Positions 1 through 7,509 of a stretch of DNA of 36,330 nucleotides are shown piece after piece. The translations under genes and the position numbers were made by a program. Below the pieces are notes generated by a model. That model worked only from the letters and a program-made list of their open reading frames with translations, was not told where the DNA came from and searched no databases. This DNA is from Spirochaetia bacterium (GTDB lineage: Bacteria; Spirochaetota; Spirochaetia; Treponematales; Breznakiellaceae), in contig BNUY01000009.1 of the NCBI GenBank assembly GCA_025997715.1, forward strand, positions 1-36,330, written 5' to 3'. Each line of letters begins with the position of its first letter. Position 1 is the first letter of the stretch.

Positions 1-1069
1 GGGCCGTTACCAGACTGTCCAGGCTTAATGTGTTTATGCTGGTGGCGGAGCCGACGGCTGCGGTTGCCGGGAAGGTGATGGTTACCGTGCCGCTATCGAC
101 CGCGTTGGCTATGGTTGTTGCGCCTGAGTATGTAAAGCTGTTCGCCGGGACGCCGGTAAAGGTATAGCCGGATTTTGCCGTCAGGGTAACAACGGCCATG
201 TATACCGTTGAAGTGGCAAAAGAGCCGGTATGAGCCGGGTTAGTGTTGGTTGACCAAGCAATGGTTCCGTTGTACTGGTTGTTTCCAGCAAATGTTGATT
301 GGGACGTTTCACCTTTAACCGGGGCCGTTACCAGGGCATCCAGGGCCAGTGCGGTTACAACGGTATCCCCCGCTCCAGCAGTGATTGTTTTCCCATCGCT
401 GATGTTACCGGTGGTATTCACCGTCTGTACGGTAAAGGTGTACTCCTTGCTGCCGACCAGGCTGCTAATCGTGGCTTTTTTGGTTCCCTTGGCAACCTCT
501 GCCGCTGGGGCTGTGCCGGGTGCCGCTGGGGCTGTGCCGAGTGTATAGGTGATAAGCACCTTGTCAAAGTCGCTGTCCGTGGGGTCGATCCAGGTAAGGA
601 CTACGGACCCCTTTTCGGCGGTTGCGTTTAAGTCGCTTACTTCCGCCGGGGCGCTCTCGTTCCGGACACACGTGATAGGAGGAATCACCAGGTCGTCAAA
701 AACACGGTTGCTCCCCTCGGCCCGCACCTTGAGGGTAAGGTTGAAGGTCTCATCCACCTCCGCCCCTTTGATATGGATTACCACACGGTCAGCCGCCACC
801 GGATCATCCGCCCAAATCCTCTCCGGGTCGGGCGCCCCATTATTCAGTACCGAAACCCGCAGTGGAGAACCCAGGCTATTCTCCAGAGGTACCGTCACGG
901 TAGAATCCCCCGGGGAGATAGTGTAATGGTCAATGCCGCCCGCCGTCCGGACCCCGCCGGTCTGGCCCTGGATATAGGGATCTATGGGTTTATAGAAGAG
1001 ATCGCAGCCGGAAAGGAGGACCGTCAAGAGGAGTATCGCCGTAGACAGGTAGCTACCGAGTTTATTCAT
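1..1069 (-). CDS. Fn3-type lipoprotein, 3' end outside window
   Basis: The frame stays open from an ATG at 1069 to the left edge, so only the N-terminal part (about 356 residues) is visible. Residues 1-22 form a lipoprotein signal with a hydrophobic core and the lipobox LLSGC (Cys22), so the protein should be lipid-anchored, probably surface or periplasmic. Residues about 135-220 look like a fibronectin type III domain (EVSDLNATAEKGSVVLTW...YTFTVQTVN). After that comes a repeated module starting LDALVTAPVKGE; a second copy begins at the window edge (LDSLVTA). It has its own promoter 7 nt upstream of the ATG and no ribosome site, and lies downstream of the OMP gene in the same direction. A 21-bp tandem duplication adds GTAPAAP-type residues. 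The exact function is unknown; a surface or adhesive role is only inferred from the domains. Confidence 0.8.
   Translation of the reverse strand, partial: MNKLGSYLSTAILLLTVLLSGCDLFYKPIDPYIQGQTGGVRTAGGIDHYTISPGDSTVTVPLENSLGSPLRVSVLNNGAPDPERIWADDPVAADRVVIHIKGAEVDETFNLTLKVRAEGSNRVFDDLVIPPITCVRNESAPAEVSDLNATAEKGSVVLTWIDPTDSDFDKVLITYTLGTAPAAPGTAPAAEVAKGTKKATISSLVGSKEYTFTVQTVNTTGNISDGKTITAGAGDTVVTALALDALVTAPVKGETSQSTFAGNNQYNGTIAWSTNTNPAHTGSFATSTVYMAVVTLTAKSGYTFTGVPANSFTYSGATTIANAVDSGTVTITFPATAAVGSATSINTLSLDSLVTA
501..542. repeat. 21-bp tandem duplication inside lipoprotein gene
   Basis: Two adjacent 21-bp units (501-521 and 522-542) differ at one base. They encode the repeated Gly-Thr-Ala-Pro-Ala-Ala stretch in the lipoprotein's Fn3 region. 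The unit is a multiple of three, so copy-number change would keep the frame. Confidence 0.8.
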
Positions 1070-1076
1070 ATGTTCA

Positions 1077-1105
1077 ATTATGCTGCGTATCCCCGGAACA
1101 GTCAA
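1077..1105 (-). promoter_or_regulatory. Promoter of the lipoprotein gene, leaderless type
   Basis: On the minus strand TTGACT (1100-1105), 17 nt, then CATAAT (1077-1082). The ATG (1069) follows after 7 nt, so transcription should start at or next to the start codon. No Shine-Dalgarno is present. Confidence 0.65.
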
Positions 1106-1128
1106 GAAAAAATTCCGAAAAATTTCTA

Positions 1129-2655
1129 TTAGAACTGCCAGCCGACGTTCAGGGCCGGGCGGAGATACCCCTGCGGAGAAAAGTCGCCGATGGAAAGTAC
1201 ATGGGTAAAATCCACCCCGGGTTCGATAAAAAAGGGGCCTATGACATGCAACTGGAAGGACAGCCCCGCGTGGAGGGATAGATACAGGGCGGTCAGGGGG
1301 GGATCACTGGCTTCACCGTAGTCATAGAAAAGATTGGTTAAGACGGTCATCCCTGCCCCCAGGCGGATGTTAAAGGCCATGGTATGCTTCGGCAGCCATA
1401 GCTGATACAGCAGGTCCAATTGCGCCTCCGGCGTCTGGACCGTAATCGTATACTTTTCCTTTTCGTCTTTCAGGTAATTCCAGGATGCGCCCAATTCCAC
1501 CCCTACATACCCCCAGTTCCGCTTTAGGGGGAGTAGCCCTATCCGGATGGCGGCGCCCAGGGGAAAGAATGGGCTGGTAAAAGTATCGTCCTGAAATAGA
1601 TTTCCATACAGGGGCAAGAGGGGGGCATATCCCGCCGAAACAATAAAATCCGGCCTCTTGGAACGGGCCAGGACTATCCGCTCCAGCTTTTCCCGCTGCC
1701 GTTGTTCTTCCAGAAGCCGGCGCTCTTCCTGCTGCCGTTGTTCTTCCTGCTGCCGTTGTTCTTCCTGCTGCCGTTGTTCTTCCTGCTGCCGCCGCTGTTC
1801 TTCCTGCTGCCGCCGCTGTTCTTCCTGCTGCCGCCGCTGTTCTTCCTGCCGTTGCGGTTGCTCTTCCAGCCGCCGTTGTTCTTCCTGCCGCCGTTGCTCT
1901 TCCTGCCGCCGTTGCTCTTCCTGCCGCCGTTGTTCTTCCTGCCGCTGCCGTTCTTCCTGCCGCTGCCGTTCTTCCTGCTCCCGCTCTGCCGGGGTTTTTT
2001 GAGGATGGATGGTAAAGGTTCTCCGGGAGTCCTCCAGTCCTCCGGGGTTTCTGATATATACCTCGTATGAACCCGGCGCAAGCTGTTCTTTATTGAAGGT
2101 TAGCCGGAGGGTGTTTCCCCTAAGCTCGCTGCTCAGAGGGCGTATGCCCTGCCCGGCCCTGCCCGGAGAACGGAGCATGGTTTCCGCCTCTCCGGCGATA
2201 TTCTCTCCGGTTATGGTAATGTCCAGGGGGCCTTCATCGTCAAGAAAGAACTCCCGGGGGGTAAAACTGCGTATGGCCGGTTGGATGGCCTTTAAAACCT
2301 CAAAGCTTATCCATTCCGTGGTATAGGTAAGCCGGTTCAGGAGATTATAAACCCCTAACCGGTACCGGTACGTGCCGGGGTGTAAGGAAACTTCCAGGAA
2401 GTTCTCTTCCGTCGATTTCCGTTGCAGCTCCCGGTATCCCGTGCCCCGCGCCTCTTCAAGCAACACCTCATACCGGAGCACCGCAGGGTCCCGGGGCCAG
2501 GACAGGCGCTGGATAAAACGCCGGCCGTCCCCGGTCTGTTCGATAAAAAAGTCCCCGAACTGAAGGTTCGACACACCGGGCGCCGGTTCCTGTGCCCCAA
2601 GGAAATGGCACATAAGGAACAGGGTGAGTATAAAGCAGCCCTTCCTATTCGCCAT
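1129..2655 (-). CDS. Exported OMP-like protein with Gln/Glu/Arg repeat coiled coil
   Basis: 508 residues. Residues 1-21 are a signal peptide ending LGAQ. About 22-120 resembles an Fn3-like domain and about 125-215 an IPT/TIG-like domain (IRSFTPREFFLDDEGPLDIT). About 216-330 is an almost pure Gln/Glu/Arg repeat predicted to be helical or coiled coil. About 335-508 alternates short beta-like segments and ends in Phe (ALNVGWQF), as outer-membrane barrels often do. Its ATG overlaps the stop of the upstream FecR gene by 11 bp (2645-2655), so the two are translationally coupled. The repeat reads openly in the other frames and produces low-complexity shadow ORFs. An anchoring or envelope role is inferred; I do not recognise a named family. 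Confidence 0.85.
   Translation of the reverse strand: MANRKGCFILTLFLMCHFLGAQEPAPGVSNLQFGDFFIEQTGDGRRFIQRLSWPRDPAVLRYEVLLEEARGTGYRELQRKSTEENFLEVSLHPGTYRYRLGVYNLLNRLTYTTEWISFEVLKAIQPAIRSFTPREFFLDDEGPLDITITGENIAGEAETMLRSPGRAGQGIRPLSSELRGNTLRLTFNKEQLAPGSYEVYIRNPGGLEDSRRTFTIHPQKTPAEREQEERQRQEERQRQEEQRRQEEQRRQEEQRRQEEQRRLEEQPQRQEEQRRQQEEQRRQQEEQRRQQEEQRQQEEQRQQEEQRQQEERRLLEEQRQREKLERIVLARSKRPDFIVSAGYAPLLPLYGNLFQDDTFTSPFFPLGAAIRIGLLPLKRNWGYVGVELGASWNYLKDEKEKYTITVQTPEAQLDLLYQLWLPKHTMAFNIRLGAGMTVLTNLFYDYGEASDPPLTALYLSLHAGLSFQLHVIGPFFIEPGVDFTHVLSIGDFSPQGYLRPALNVGWQF
1696..1992. repeat. In-frame tandem repeat (VNTR) encoding the QEEQRR coiled coil
   Basis: Roughly 300 bp of 18-bp and 21-bp units built on TTCTTCCTGCTGCCG (plus strand). 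Three consecutive 21-bp units lie at about 1783-1846, with 18-bp units on both sides. All units are multiples of 3, so length changes alter coiled-coil length without breaking the frame. Confidence 0.85.
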
Positions 2656-4762
2656 AGAATATGCCCGGCTCCGGCGGCGTATACCGTTCCGGTACGGGAA
2701 CGTTCAGGGTAAAACGATTTTCGCCGACGGTTCCCCGCTGCTCAAGATACCCATCCTCCGCAATGCGGAGGGCCTCCACCTGCCAGACAAAGCGGCCGTT
2801 TTCCAGGATACCGGCATCATCCAGGACATAGGATGTTTGGGGAGCGCTTTCCCGGCGCCATATCAGGGCGCGGCCATTCCTGGTTTCCCGGTAGAGGGCA
2901 AAATTATACCGGTTTGCCCCGGGAACCGCATTCCAGGTAAAGGTAATCCTTCGGGATGTCCGCAGTTGGTCCGGTCCCAGGACATACTCGTTTACGGGCC
3001 GCCTTTGCGCCGGTTCCCGTAACAGGGGAACCGGCGCTTTCCGCAGTTCAAACCGGGCGCTTCCTGCCGGGCCGGATTGCCGGGCGCTCCGGGCGGTTTC
3101 ATTGGCGGCGGCCGCTACGGTCCAGGTATACCGCCCCTCTGGAAACTGCACCAGGGACGCCTCCAGCCGGGTCCCTTCAACCGGGGACGCGCGGTATACC
3201 GGATTCCCCGCGGGGTTGTTGCCGGCATAGAGGTTGACGGTATAGTAATCCGCCCCCGGTACGCTCTGCCAGGTAAAGACCGTTGGGACGCCCCGGTTCA
3301 CCAGGACCCGGCGGGTTTGGCCGGGGCCGCCTTCCCCCTGGGGGCCGGTTATAAGCGGCGGCGTCAGGGCCGGGGCCACCCGGAAACTTCTGACCTCCGT
3401 TTGTGTATTCCCGTCTCCGGTTTGGGCACTGATACGCCAATACCACTGCCCGGCCTCCAGGGAGGGCGGACGGAATGCGCCCCCGGCTGCGTTCTGGTCC
3501 ACCCGCAACCGGGTAAAAGCGGGGGTATCGGAAACCTGGAAGCGCAGGGGATAGGGAAGGTCCGTCCTCCAGGTAAACTCCGGCAGCGGGCCCTGCGGCA
3601 GGGTGTAATTATCCGGGGGGAAAATGGCCCGCAATTCCCCCGCCATAACGGTAAAGGAGCGGGAAGGCGAAACCGCCGAGACGGTTCCGTCGGCGGCGCG
3701 TTGGTAGACCCCCCAATAATAACGCCCTTCCCCGGGAAGCTCACTTTGCCGGTAATAATTGACCCCGAGCTGCCGGGTGATCACCGGGTCCTGTAAGCCG
3801 GGGGAGGCGGAAACCAGCAGGGTATAGGAGACGGCCTCGGCCTCGTTTTGCCAGGAGAAATTGACATCCGCCGTTTTAAGGGCATTGATGAGGAACCCCG
3901 CCGGGGGGCTCACCAGGGTAGGGGCCGGGAGGCCGTCGCCTTGGGTGATGGTAAAGGAGTGGGGGCTGGAAGGGGCAAGGGAGCCCTGGTATTCATCCCC
4001 CAGGATAGGCCGTACCCGCCAGTACCAGCGTCCCTGCCCCAGGCTTGAATCGGTCAGGGAATCGGTCTCCCCGCCGCCGCCCCGTACCGTGGTTTGTAAT
4101 ACCGGGTTCGCAAAGCCGGGGTTATCCGCCGCTTCCACCACGTAGAACTCAATCTCCGCCGAGGAGGTCCACCGATACCGGATGTCCGGTGGCCGGCTCC
4201 GGTAGTGGTACCGATCTCCCTCCTGCGGACTGAGCCCCCGGGGAACCGCCGCCGCATTTACGGTTACGCGTCCCATGGCGGTATTTGCCATCGCCGCTTC
4301 GGTCCCCGTCCCTAAGACATGTACCGGGTATGCCCGCCAAAACCAGACGCCGGGCGTCAGATCTATCCGGGCCTCGCCATCCGCCCCCCCGTTCCTGGTA
4401 TGGACAATCCTTTTAAAGTTCCGGTCCGCCGCAATCTCCAGCCGGGTACGCTCCCCTTCGGCATAGGAAAACCCCTTCCAGATAAAGTCTACCGGCGCAA
4501 AAGGCCCTGCGGGACCATCCCTTGAGAGTAAGCGGAGGCCGGGCCGGGGGGAAATCATCACCGTCCGGGCTTCCTCCACGGCATTACCCTCAACATCTAT
4601 GGAGAGCGCTTCCCCCGCGGCAAGGCTCCGGGTGATACCGTCATGATCAAAGTCTACCTGGCCCTCGCTGATGCGCAGGTTATAGACCTCATTCAGGCCA
4701 AACCGGACATCCAGCACCGTTTTCCCGGTAACCGAGATACTCTGGCGCTGGGCATCCAGCAC
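2645..4762 (-). CDS. FecR/Fn3 protein, C-terminal fragment
   Basis: 705-codon frame from a possible GTG at 4762. The true gene start is probably 5204 (see the broken-gene entry). Residues 1-75 are the end of a FecR domain (VTGKTVLDV...ISEGQVDFDHDG). The rest is a chain of Fn3-like or sugar-binding-like modules with recurring tryptophans (FTWQSVPGADYYTVNLY, FTWNAVPGANRYNFALY, GRWYWRV, GRYYWGV). No signal peptide or good ribosome site precedes 4762, so this piece may not be translated efficiently. The start of the downstream OMP gene overlaps its stop. In an intact form it would be anchored by the N-terminal helix encoded at 5204-5080 and project outside the inner membrane. Confidence 0.75.
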   Translation of the reverse strand: MLDAQRQSISVTGKTVLDVRFGLNEVYNLRISEGQVDFDHDGITRSLAAGEALSIDVEGNAVEEARTVMISPRPGLRLLSRDGPAGPFAPVDFIWKGFSYAEGERTRLEIAADRNFKRIVHTRNGGADGEARIDLTPGVWFWRAYPVHVLGTGTEAAMANTAMGRVTVNAAAVPRGLSPQEGDRYHYRSRPPDIRYRWTSSAEIEFYVVEAADNPGFANPVLQTTVRGGGGETDSLTDSSLGQGRWYWRVRPILGDEYQGSLAPSSPHSFTITQGDGLPAPTLVSPPAGFLINALKTADVNFSWQNEAEAVSYTLLVSASPGLQDPVITRQLGVNYYRQSELPGEGRYYWGVYQRAADGTVSAVSPSRSFTVMAGELRAIFPPDNYTLPQGPLPEFTWRTDLPYPLRFQVSDTPAFTRLRVDQNAAGGAFRPPSLEAGQWYWRISAQTGDGNTQTEVRSFRVAPALTPPLITGPQGEGGPGQTRRVLVNRGVPTVFTWQSVPGADYYTVNLYAGNNPAGNPVYRASPVEGTRLEASLVQFPEGRYTWTVAAAANETARSARQSGPAGSARFELRKAPVPLLREPAQRRPVNEYVLGPDQLRTSRRITFTWNAVPGANRYNFALYRETRNGRALIWRRESAPQTSYVLDDAGILENGRFVWQVEALRIAEDGYLEQRGTVGENRFTLNVPVPERYTPPEPGIFYGE

Positions 4763-4783
4763 CAGGGCTCCCCCCTTCGTTGA

Positions 4784-4806
4784 GGCGCTTTATCAACCAC
4801 ACGCTC
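4784..4806. repeat. Left arm of 23-bp inverted repeat at inversion boundary
   Basis: Perfect 23-bp inverted repeat with 4986-5008; it begins GGCGCTTTATC and ends ACACGCTC. Positions 4784-4799 are the extra 16 bp that break the reading frame. Positions 4800-4806 (CACGCTC) belong to the original gene. Confidence 0.9.
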
Positions 4807-4985
4807 TGGTCCCGGCTGCAGGAGGGATCACCGGTTTATAACGGGGATTATATCCGTACGGCGGATCAGTCCGAGATCACGATCCGCTTCATTGATGGGG
4901 TAAGCATTGATATAGGAGAAAACGGTTTGGTCCAGGTCTTCACCTCGGATGAGAGTACCGGTATTCTCCTTACCCAGGGGAGCAT
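4807..4985 (+). other. Inverted 179-bp segment encoding the FecR domain core
   Basis: Read on the plus strand, in frame with the left repeat, this encodes an excellent FecR signature: WSRLQEGSPVYNGDYIRTAD, then SEITIRFIDGVSIDIGENGL. All flanking parts of the same protein are on the minus strand. The segment is therefore inverted relative to its gene. It is bounded by the 23-bp inverted repeats. Confidence 0.9.
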
Positions 4986-5204
4986 GAGCGTGTGGTTGAT
5001 AAAGCGCCGCTGGACAACATTGTACTTCCGGGTAGCGGTCCCCACGGCCCCCTCGGAAAGCCGGGCAAAGGCCTGGTTAAGGTCAAGCCAAAACAGCCGG
5101 ACAAAGAACAGCGCCCCCGATAGGCAGAGGATCACCACCAGGTAATCCCGCCAATCCCATTTCCGCTCAGCCCTCGCCACTCGTTTCACCCGCAATCCTA
5201 TCAT
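4866..5204 (-). CDS. FecR protein, N-terminal fragment
   Basis: Opens with ATG at 5204, which overlaps the cyclase stop (TAATG). The first 68-72 residues belong to the FecR protein: a basic start, a single membrane helix (LVVILCLSGALFFVRLFWL) and the sequence entering the FecR domain (VVQRRFINHTL). From 4985 downward the frame enters the inverted segment and is antisense to the FecR core, so residues after about 75 are meaningless. A membrane-anchored stub is the only product predicted from this start. Confidence 0.6.
   Translation of the reverse strand: MIGLRVKRVARAERKWDWRDYLVVILCLSGALFFVRLFWLDLNQAFARLSEGAVGTATRKYNVVQRRFINHTLMLPWVRRIPVLSSEVKTWTKPFSPISMLTPSMKRIVISD
4986..5008. repeat. Right arm of 23-bp inverted repeat at inversion boundary
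   Basis: Reverse complement of 4784-4806 over all 23 bases. On the minus strand it encodes RRFINHTL in frame with the N-terminal fragment, so this copy looks like the original one. Confidence 0.9.
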
Positions 5205-7084
5205 TATGCACCGGCGAGTTTCCGCTCGTCCGCTTCCATATCGAGAATAAGCCGTTTCAGATCCGGCGACCCAAGCCCCAGCATGGTCCGCACTTCCGTC
5301 AGGTTCACCGGACGGCGCTGCTTTTCCCCGGGCTTTGCCCGCAGGTTTATCACCGCAAACAACCGTATCGGGTCTTTCTTCCCCTTGACCTTCGTCGGCA
5401 GCATCTCCTCGGCGATAATATCCTCCCGGACAAGGTTCCAGGTGTTCTCCGTGATCAGGATGTCCGTCATGAAGTTCTTGTTCAGTCCCTCGGTCCGGCT
5501 TGCCAGGTTGACCGTATCCCCAATAACCGTATATTCCATCCGGGTATTGGACCCAATCTGCCCCGCCACCACGGGTCCTGAATTGATCCCGCAGCCCATC
5601 CTGATCCGGGGCTGCTTGATGCTCCCGTCCCGGCCGTCGTTGAACACCCGCAGGGCGCTCCGCATGGCCAGGGCTGCCTTCACCGCGTTCAGGGCATTCA
5701 CCGCCGGGGTATCCAGGATGGTCACCGCCCCCCAGTGGGCCATAATGGCGTCCCCTATGAACTTATCCACCGTGCCCCCGGTCTTGTCCACGCAGGTAAT
5801 CATCAGGGTCATGTAGTTGTTGAGGAATTCCACCACCTCCCAGGGTTCCAGCATTTCCGATATCATGGTAAAGGAACGGATATCTGTAAAGAGGAGGGTA
5901 GCCATCCGGGGCTCTCCTCCCAGGGCCAGGGTCCCCTGCATGGCCTGCCGGGCAAGCTCCCGGTTGGTAAAGCGGCTAAAGCTCGACAAGGCCTGCCCCA
6001 TCCGCACAAAGCTTTTGGTCAGGAGGTTGATTTCGTCATTACCCTGTTCCTTCAGGGTCAGTTCAAAATCACCCACCTCAATTTTCCCCGCCGCCTCGGT
6101 GAGGCGCCCAATGGGCACACTGATACTTTTGGCAAAGAACCAGATGAGGATGATGGCGATAAGCAGCACCGCAATGGCAAGGTAGACATTCCGCCGGGTG
6201 GTGGCGGCAATCCCCTCAAAGACCAGGCGGGATTCCACGGTGGTCAGCACCGCCGCCGCCCCCAGCGCCAGCTTCCGGAAGGCCCCCCAGTGCTTTACCC
6301 CCGCCTCGTCCTCATACAGAATCTGGAAATTCGACTCCCGGCTTGCACGGATCCGCTGGGCCAGGGGGCCGGACCCGATATTTGCCCCGGCCATCACCAG
6401 TTGATTATCCGGGTGGACCAGGATTTCCCCGGCATCGTTAATCAGAAAGGAGGTGTTCAACGAACTGCTGAAGGTGTCCGCCAGGGCCTCGGCGGTAAAG
6501 AATACCCCCGCCGCCCGGTTCCGTTCTCCGGCCTCCAAGGGAACGAACATCACCAGAAGGGGGATACCGAAGGAGCCGGCGGCGTTGAGGATCACCGTTT
6601 CCCCAAGGCGAGCCCGTTCCCACACTTCTGCGGAACGGTCCAGGAACTCCTGTACCAGGTAGGCGTCAATTTCGTTGGTCAGGAAGAAGCGTTCGCTTAT
6701 CATCGGGAGCTTACCGTCGGGGGTAATAGCGGCCACCTCGGGGTTCCGTACAAAGTAGAAGCTCCGTGCCTGAGCCCCCAGGGCGCCCGTTTCCGCCGCA
6801 GAGCCCATAGCATTCAAGGTATCCAGGAGGAGCAGGGCATTGGACCGGATACCCAGGAGGGTGGCTTCCGCCTCCACCGCAGAGCGCCGGTTTACGGTAA
6901 AGTTTGTATCTTCCGCGTTAATCCGGAGGTCCTCAGAAACCATGAAGGACATGAGGGCGGTGATAGCCCCCAGGGCGATGAGGAGGATGAGGGTGATGAT
7001 ACTGACCAGCTTAACGCCGATAGGGAAGCGGACCTTCCCGAAGGTTTCGGCGGCACGCTGAGTTTTATTCTGCTTTCTGCCCAC
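5204..7084 (-). CDS. Membrane-bound class III adenylate/guanylate cyclase
   Basis: 626 residues. A membrane helix at about 24-48 is followed by an extracytoplasmic sensor region (about 50-295, Cache-like by position and length), a second helix (about 298-320) and a HAMP linker (SVPIGRLTEAAGKIEVGDFEL). The catalytic domain covers about 390-580. The metal-binding Asp residues sit in LLFTDIRSFT and DKFIGDAIMAHWG, and the signature MEYTVIGDTVNLASR is intact, so the enzyme should make cAMP (or cGMP) in the cytoplasm in response to an outside signal. The start is a GTG at 7084 with GGGGA/CGGAG just upstream. It is the first gene of an operon with the FecR and OMP-like genes. The double cNMP-binding protein at 12347 is a plausible receiver, but this is inferred. 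Confidence 0.93.
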   Translation of the reverse strand: MGRKQNKTQRAAETFGKVRFPIGVKLVSIITLILLIALGAITALMSFMVSEDLRINAEDTNFTVNRRSAVEAEATLLGIRSNALLLLDTLNAMGSAAETGALGAQARSFYFVRNPEVAAITPDGKLPMISERFFLTNEIDAYLVQEFLDRSAEVWERARLGETVILNAAGSFGIPLLVMFVPLEAGERNRAAGVFFTAEALADTFSSSLNTSFLINDAGEILVHPDNQLVMAGANIGSGPLAQRIRASRESNFQILYEDEAGVKHWGAFRKLALGAAAVLTTVESRLVFEGIAATTRRNVYLAIAVLLIAIILIWFFAKSISVPIGRLTEAAGKIEVGDFELTLKEQGNDEINLLTKSFVRMGQALSSFSRFTNRELARQAMQGTLALGGEPRMATLLFTDIRSFTMISEMLEPWEVVEFLNNYMTLMITCVDKTGGTVDKFIGDAIMAHWGAVTILDTPAVNALNAVKAALAMRSALRVFNDGRDGSIKQPRIRMGCGINSGPVVAGQIGSNTRMEYTVIGDTVNLASRTEGLNKNFMTDILITENTWNLVREDIIAEEMLPTKVKGKKDPIRLFAVINLRAKPGEKQRRPVNLTEVRTMLGLGSPDLKRLILDMEADERKLAGA

Positions 7085-7108
7085 TCCGTGTCCCCTATAT
7101 TGGTTAGC

Positions 7109-7137
7109 ATTCTAGCATAGGGGGGATAAAATAGCAA
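7109..7137 (-). promoter_or_regulatory. Promoter of the cyclase operon
   Basis: On the minus strand TTGCTA (7132-7137), 17 nt, TAGAAT (7109-7114). This is followed by a short leader with a GA-rich ribosome site before GTG 7084. Confidence 0.6.
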
Positions 7138-7159
7138 AGTGGGGCAGAAATAATCCGTT

Positions 7160-7238
7160 TCATTTCGCCGCCGATCCACGCGCCGCCTCATCAATAATCG
7201 TATCCAGATACTCCTCCCAATGTTTGTAATACACCAGG
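7160..7238 (-). pseudogene. Possible gene tail truncated at mobile element copy 1
   Basis: The minus-strand frame gives the tail VYYKHWEEYLDTIIDEAARG followed by SAAK and a stop (7160-7162). It looks like protein sequence (charged and aromatic mix, normal codon use) but runs straight into the element at 7239, whose end supplies an ATG. I do not recognise the family. Chance coding is possible in about 25 codons. Confidence 0.3.
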
Positions 7239-7464
7239 CAGGATAAACGCATAGGAAAAATAATGAAGAAAAGAGAAGAATTTTAACCGCGAAGGCGCCA
7301 AAGGCGACGAAGGAAAGAAAGAAAGAACAAGAGAATCCGGCTAAAAAAATACTGAATTGTGCCTACGAAGTCCACTCATTTCTGGGTCTAGGGAGTATCC
7401 TCTTCCTCCCCTTTGTCGCCTTCGGCGCCTCGCGGTTTTTTTCTTCTCTTATGCGTTTATCCTG
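7239..7464. mobile_element. MITE-like palindromic element, copy 1 (subtype A)
   Basis: 226 bp with terminal inverted repeats starting CAGGATAAACGCATA and ending GCGTTTATCCTG. Inner arms AACCGCGAAGGCGCC and GGCGCCTCGCGG also pair, so the element is one long imperfect hairpin with no coding capacity. Its centre is nearly identical to copy 4 (34616-34839) in the opposite orientation. Unlike the other three copies, it has no matching 9-bp flanks (TACACCAGG versus GGCAAAGCC). Confidence 0.85.
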
Positions 7465-7474
7465 GGGCAAAGCC

Positions 7475-7503
7475 TTGCCAACTTCCCGCCTTTTCAATAC
7501 CCT
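7475..7503 (+). promoter_or_regulatory. murB: Candidate promoter of murB, leaderless type
   Basis: TTGCCA (7475-7480), 17 nt, TACCCT (7498-7503), then 6 nt to the ATG at 7510. The -10 match is weak, but spacing and geometry equal those of the stronger leaderless promoters in this window. Confidence 0.4.
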
Positions 7504-7509
7504 GCAGGT

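Larger units (their letters stand above)
2645..5204 (-). pseudogene. FecR/Fn3-repeat protein gene broken by an internal inversion
   Basis: The locus reads as one gene cut in the middle. Starting at ATG 5204, 68 residues are in frame: a basic N-terminus, a membrane helix at about residues 21-40, then KYNVVQRRF. At 5008 the sequence turns round: 4807-4985 carries the FecR core on the plus strand. From 4783 downward the minus strand resumes with the rest of the protein. Restoring the orientation of 4807-4985 and removing 16 bp (4784-4799) gives 2544 bp, exactly 848 codons. The join then reads ...TQGSMSV + STKGGALVLDAQ..., as expected for a FecR domain. The gene follows the cyclase with a TAATG overlap (5204), so it belongs to that operon. 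As it stands no full-length product can be made. Confidence 0.85.

Noticed and set aside
1696..1992. CRISPR-like regular repeat
   Set aside because: The units are contiguous with no unique spacers and translate as an in-frame coiled coil; it is a VNTR.
4784..5008. Proven phase-variation switch
   Set aside because: Flipping the segment with the 16-bp surplus still leaves a frameshift, and no recombinase is in the window. I report it as an inversion with unknown mechanism, not as a demonstrated switch.
5735..7120. Long 461-codon open frame on the plus strand
   Set aside because: It is antisense to the well-supported class III cyclase, with poor protein composition (many His, Gly, Gln); a shadow of a GC-rich gene.
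7357..7509. Longer murB N-terminus (start at 7357)
   Set aside because: This part lies mostly inside MITE copy 1 and encodes the same residues as the antisense frame in copy 4. A promoter-like sequence sits just before ATG 7510.
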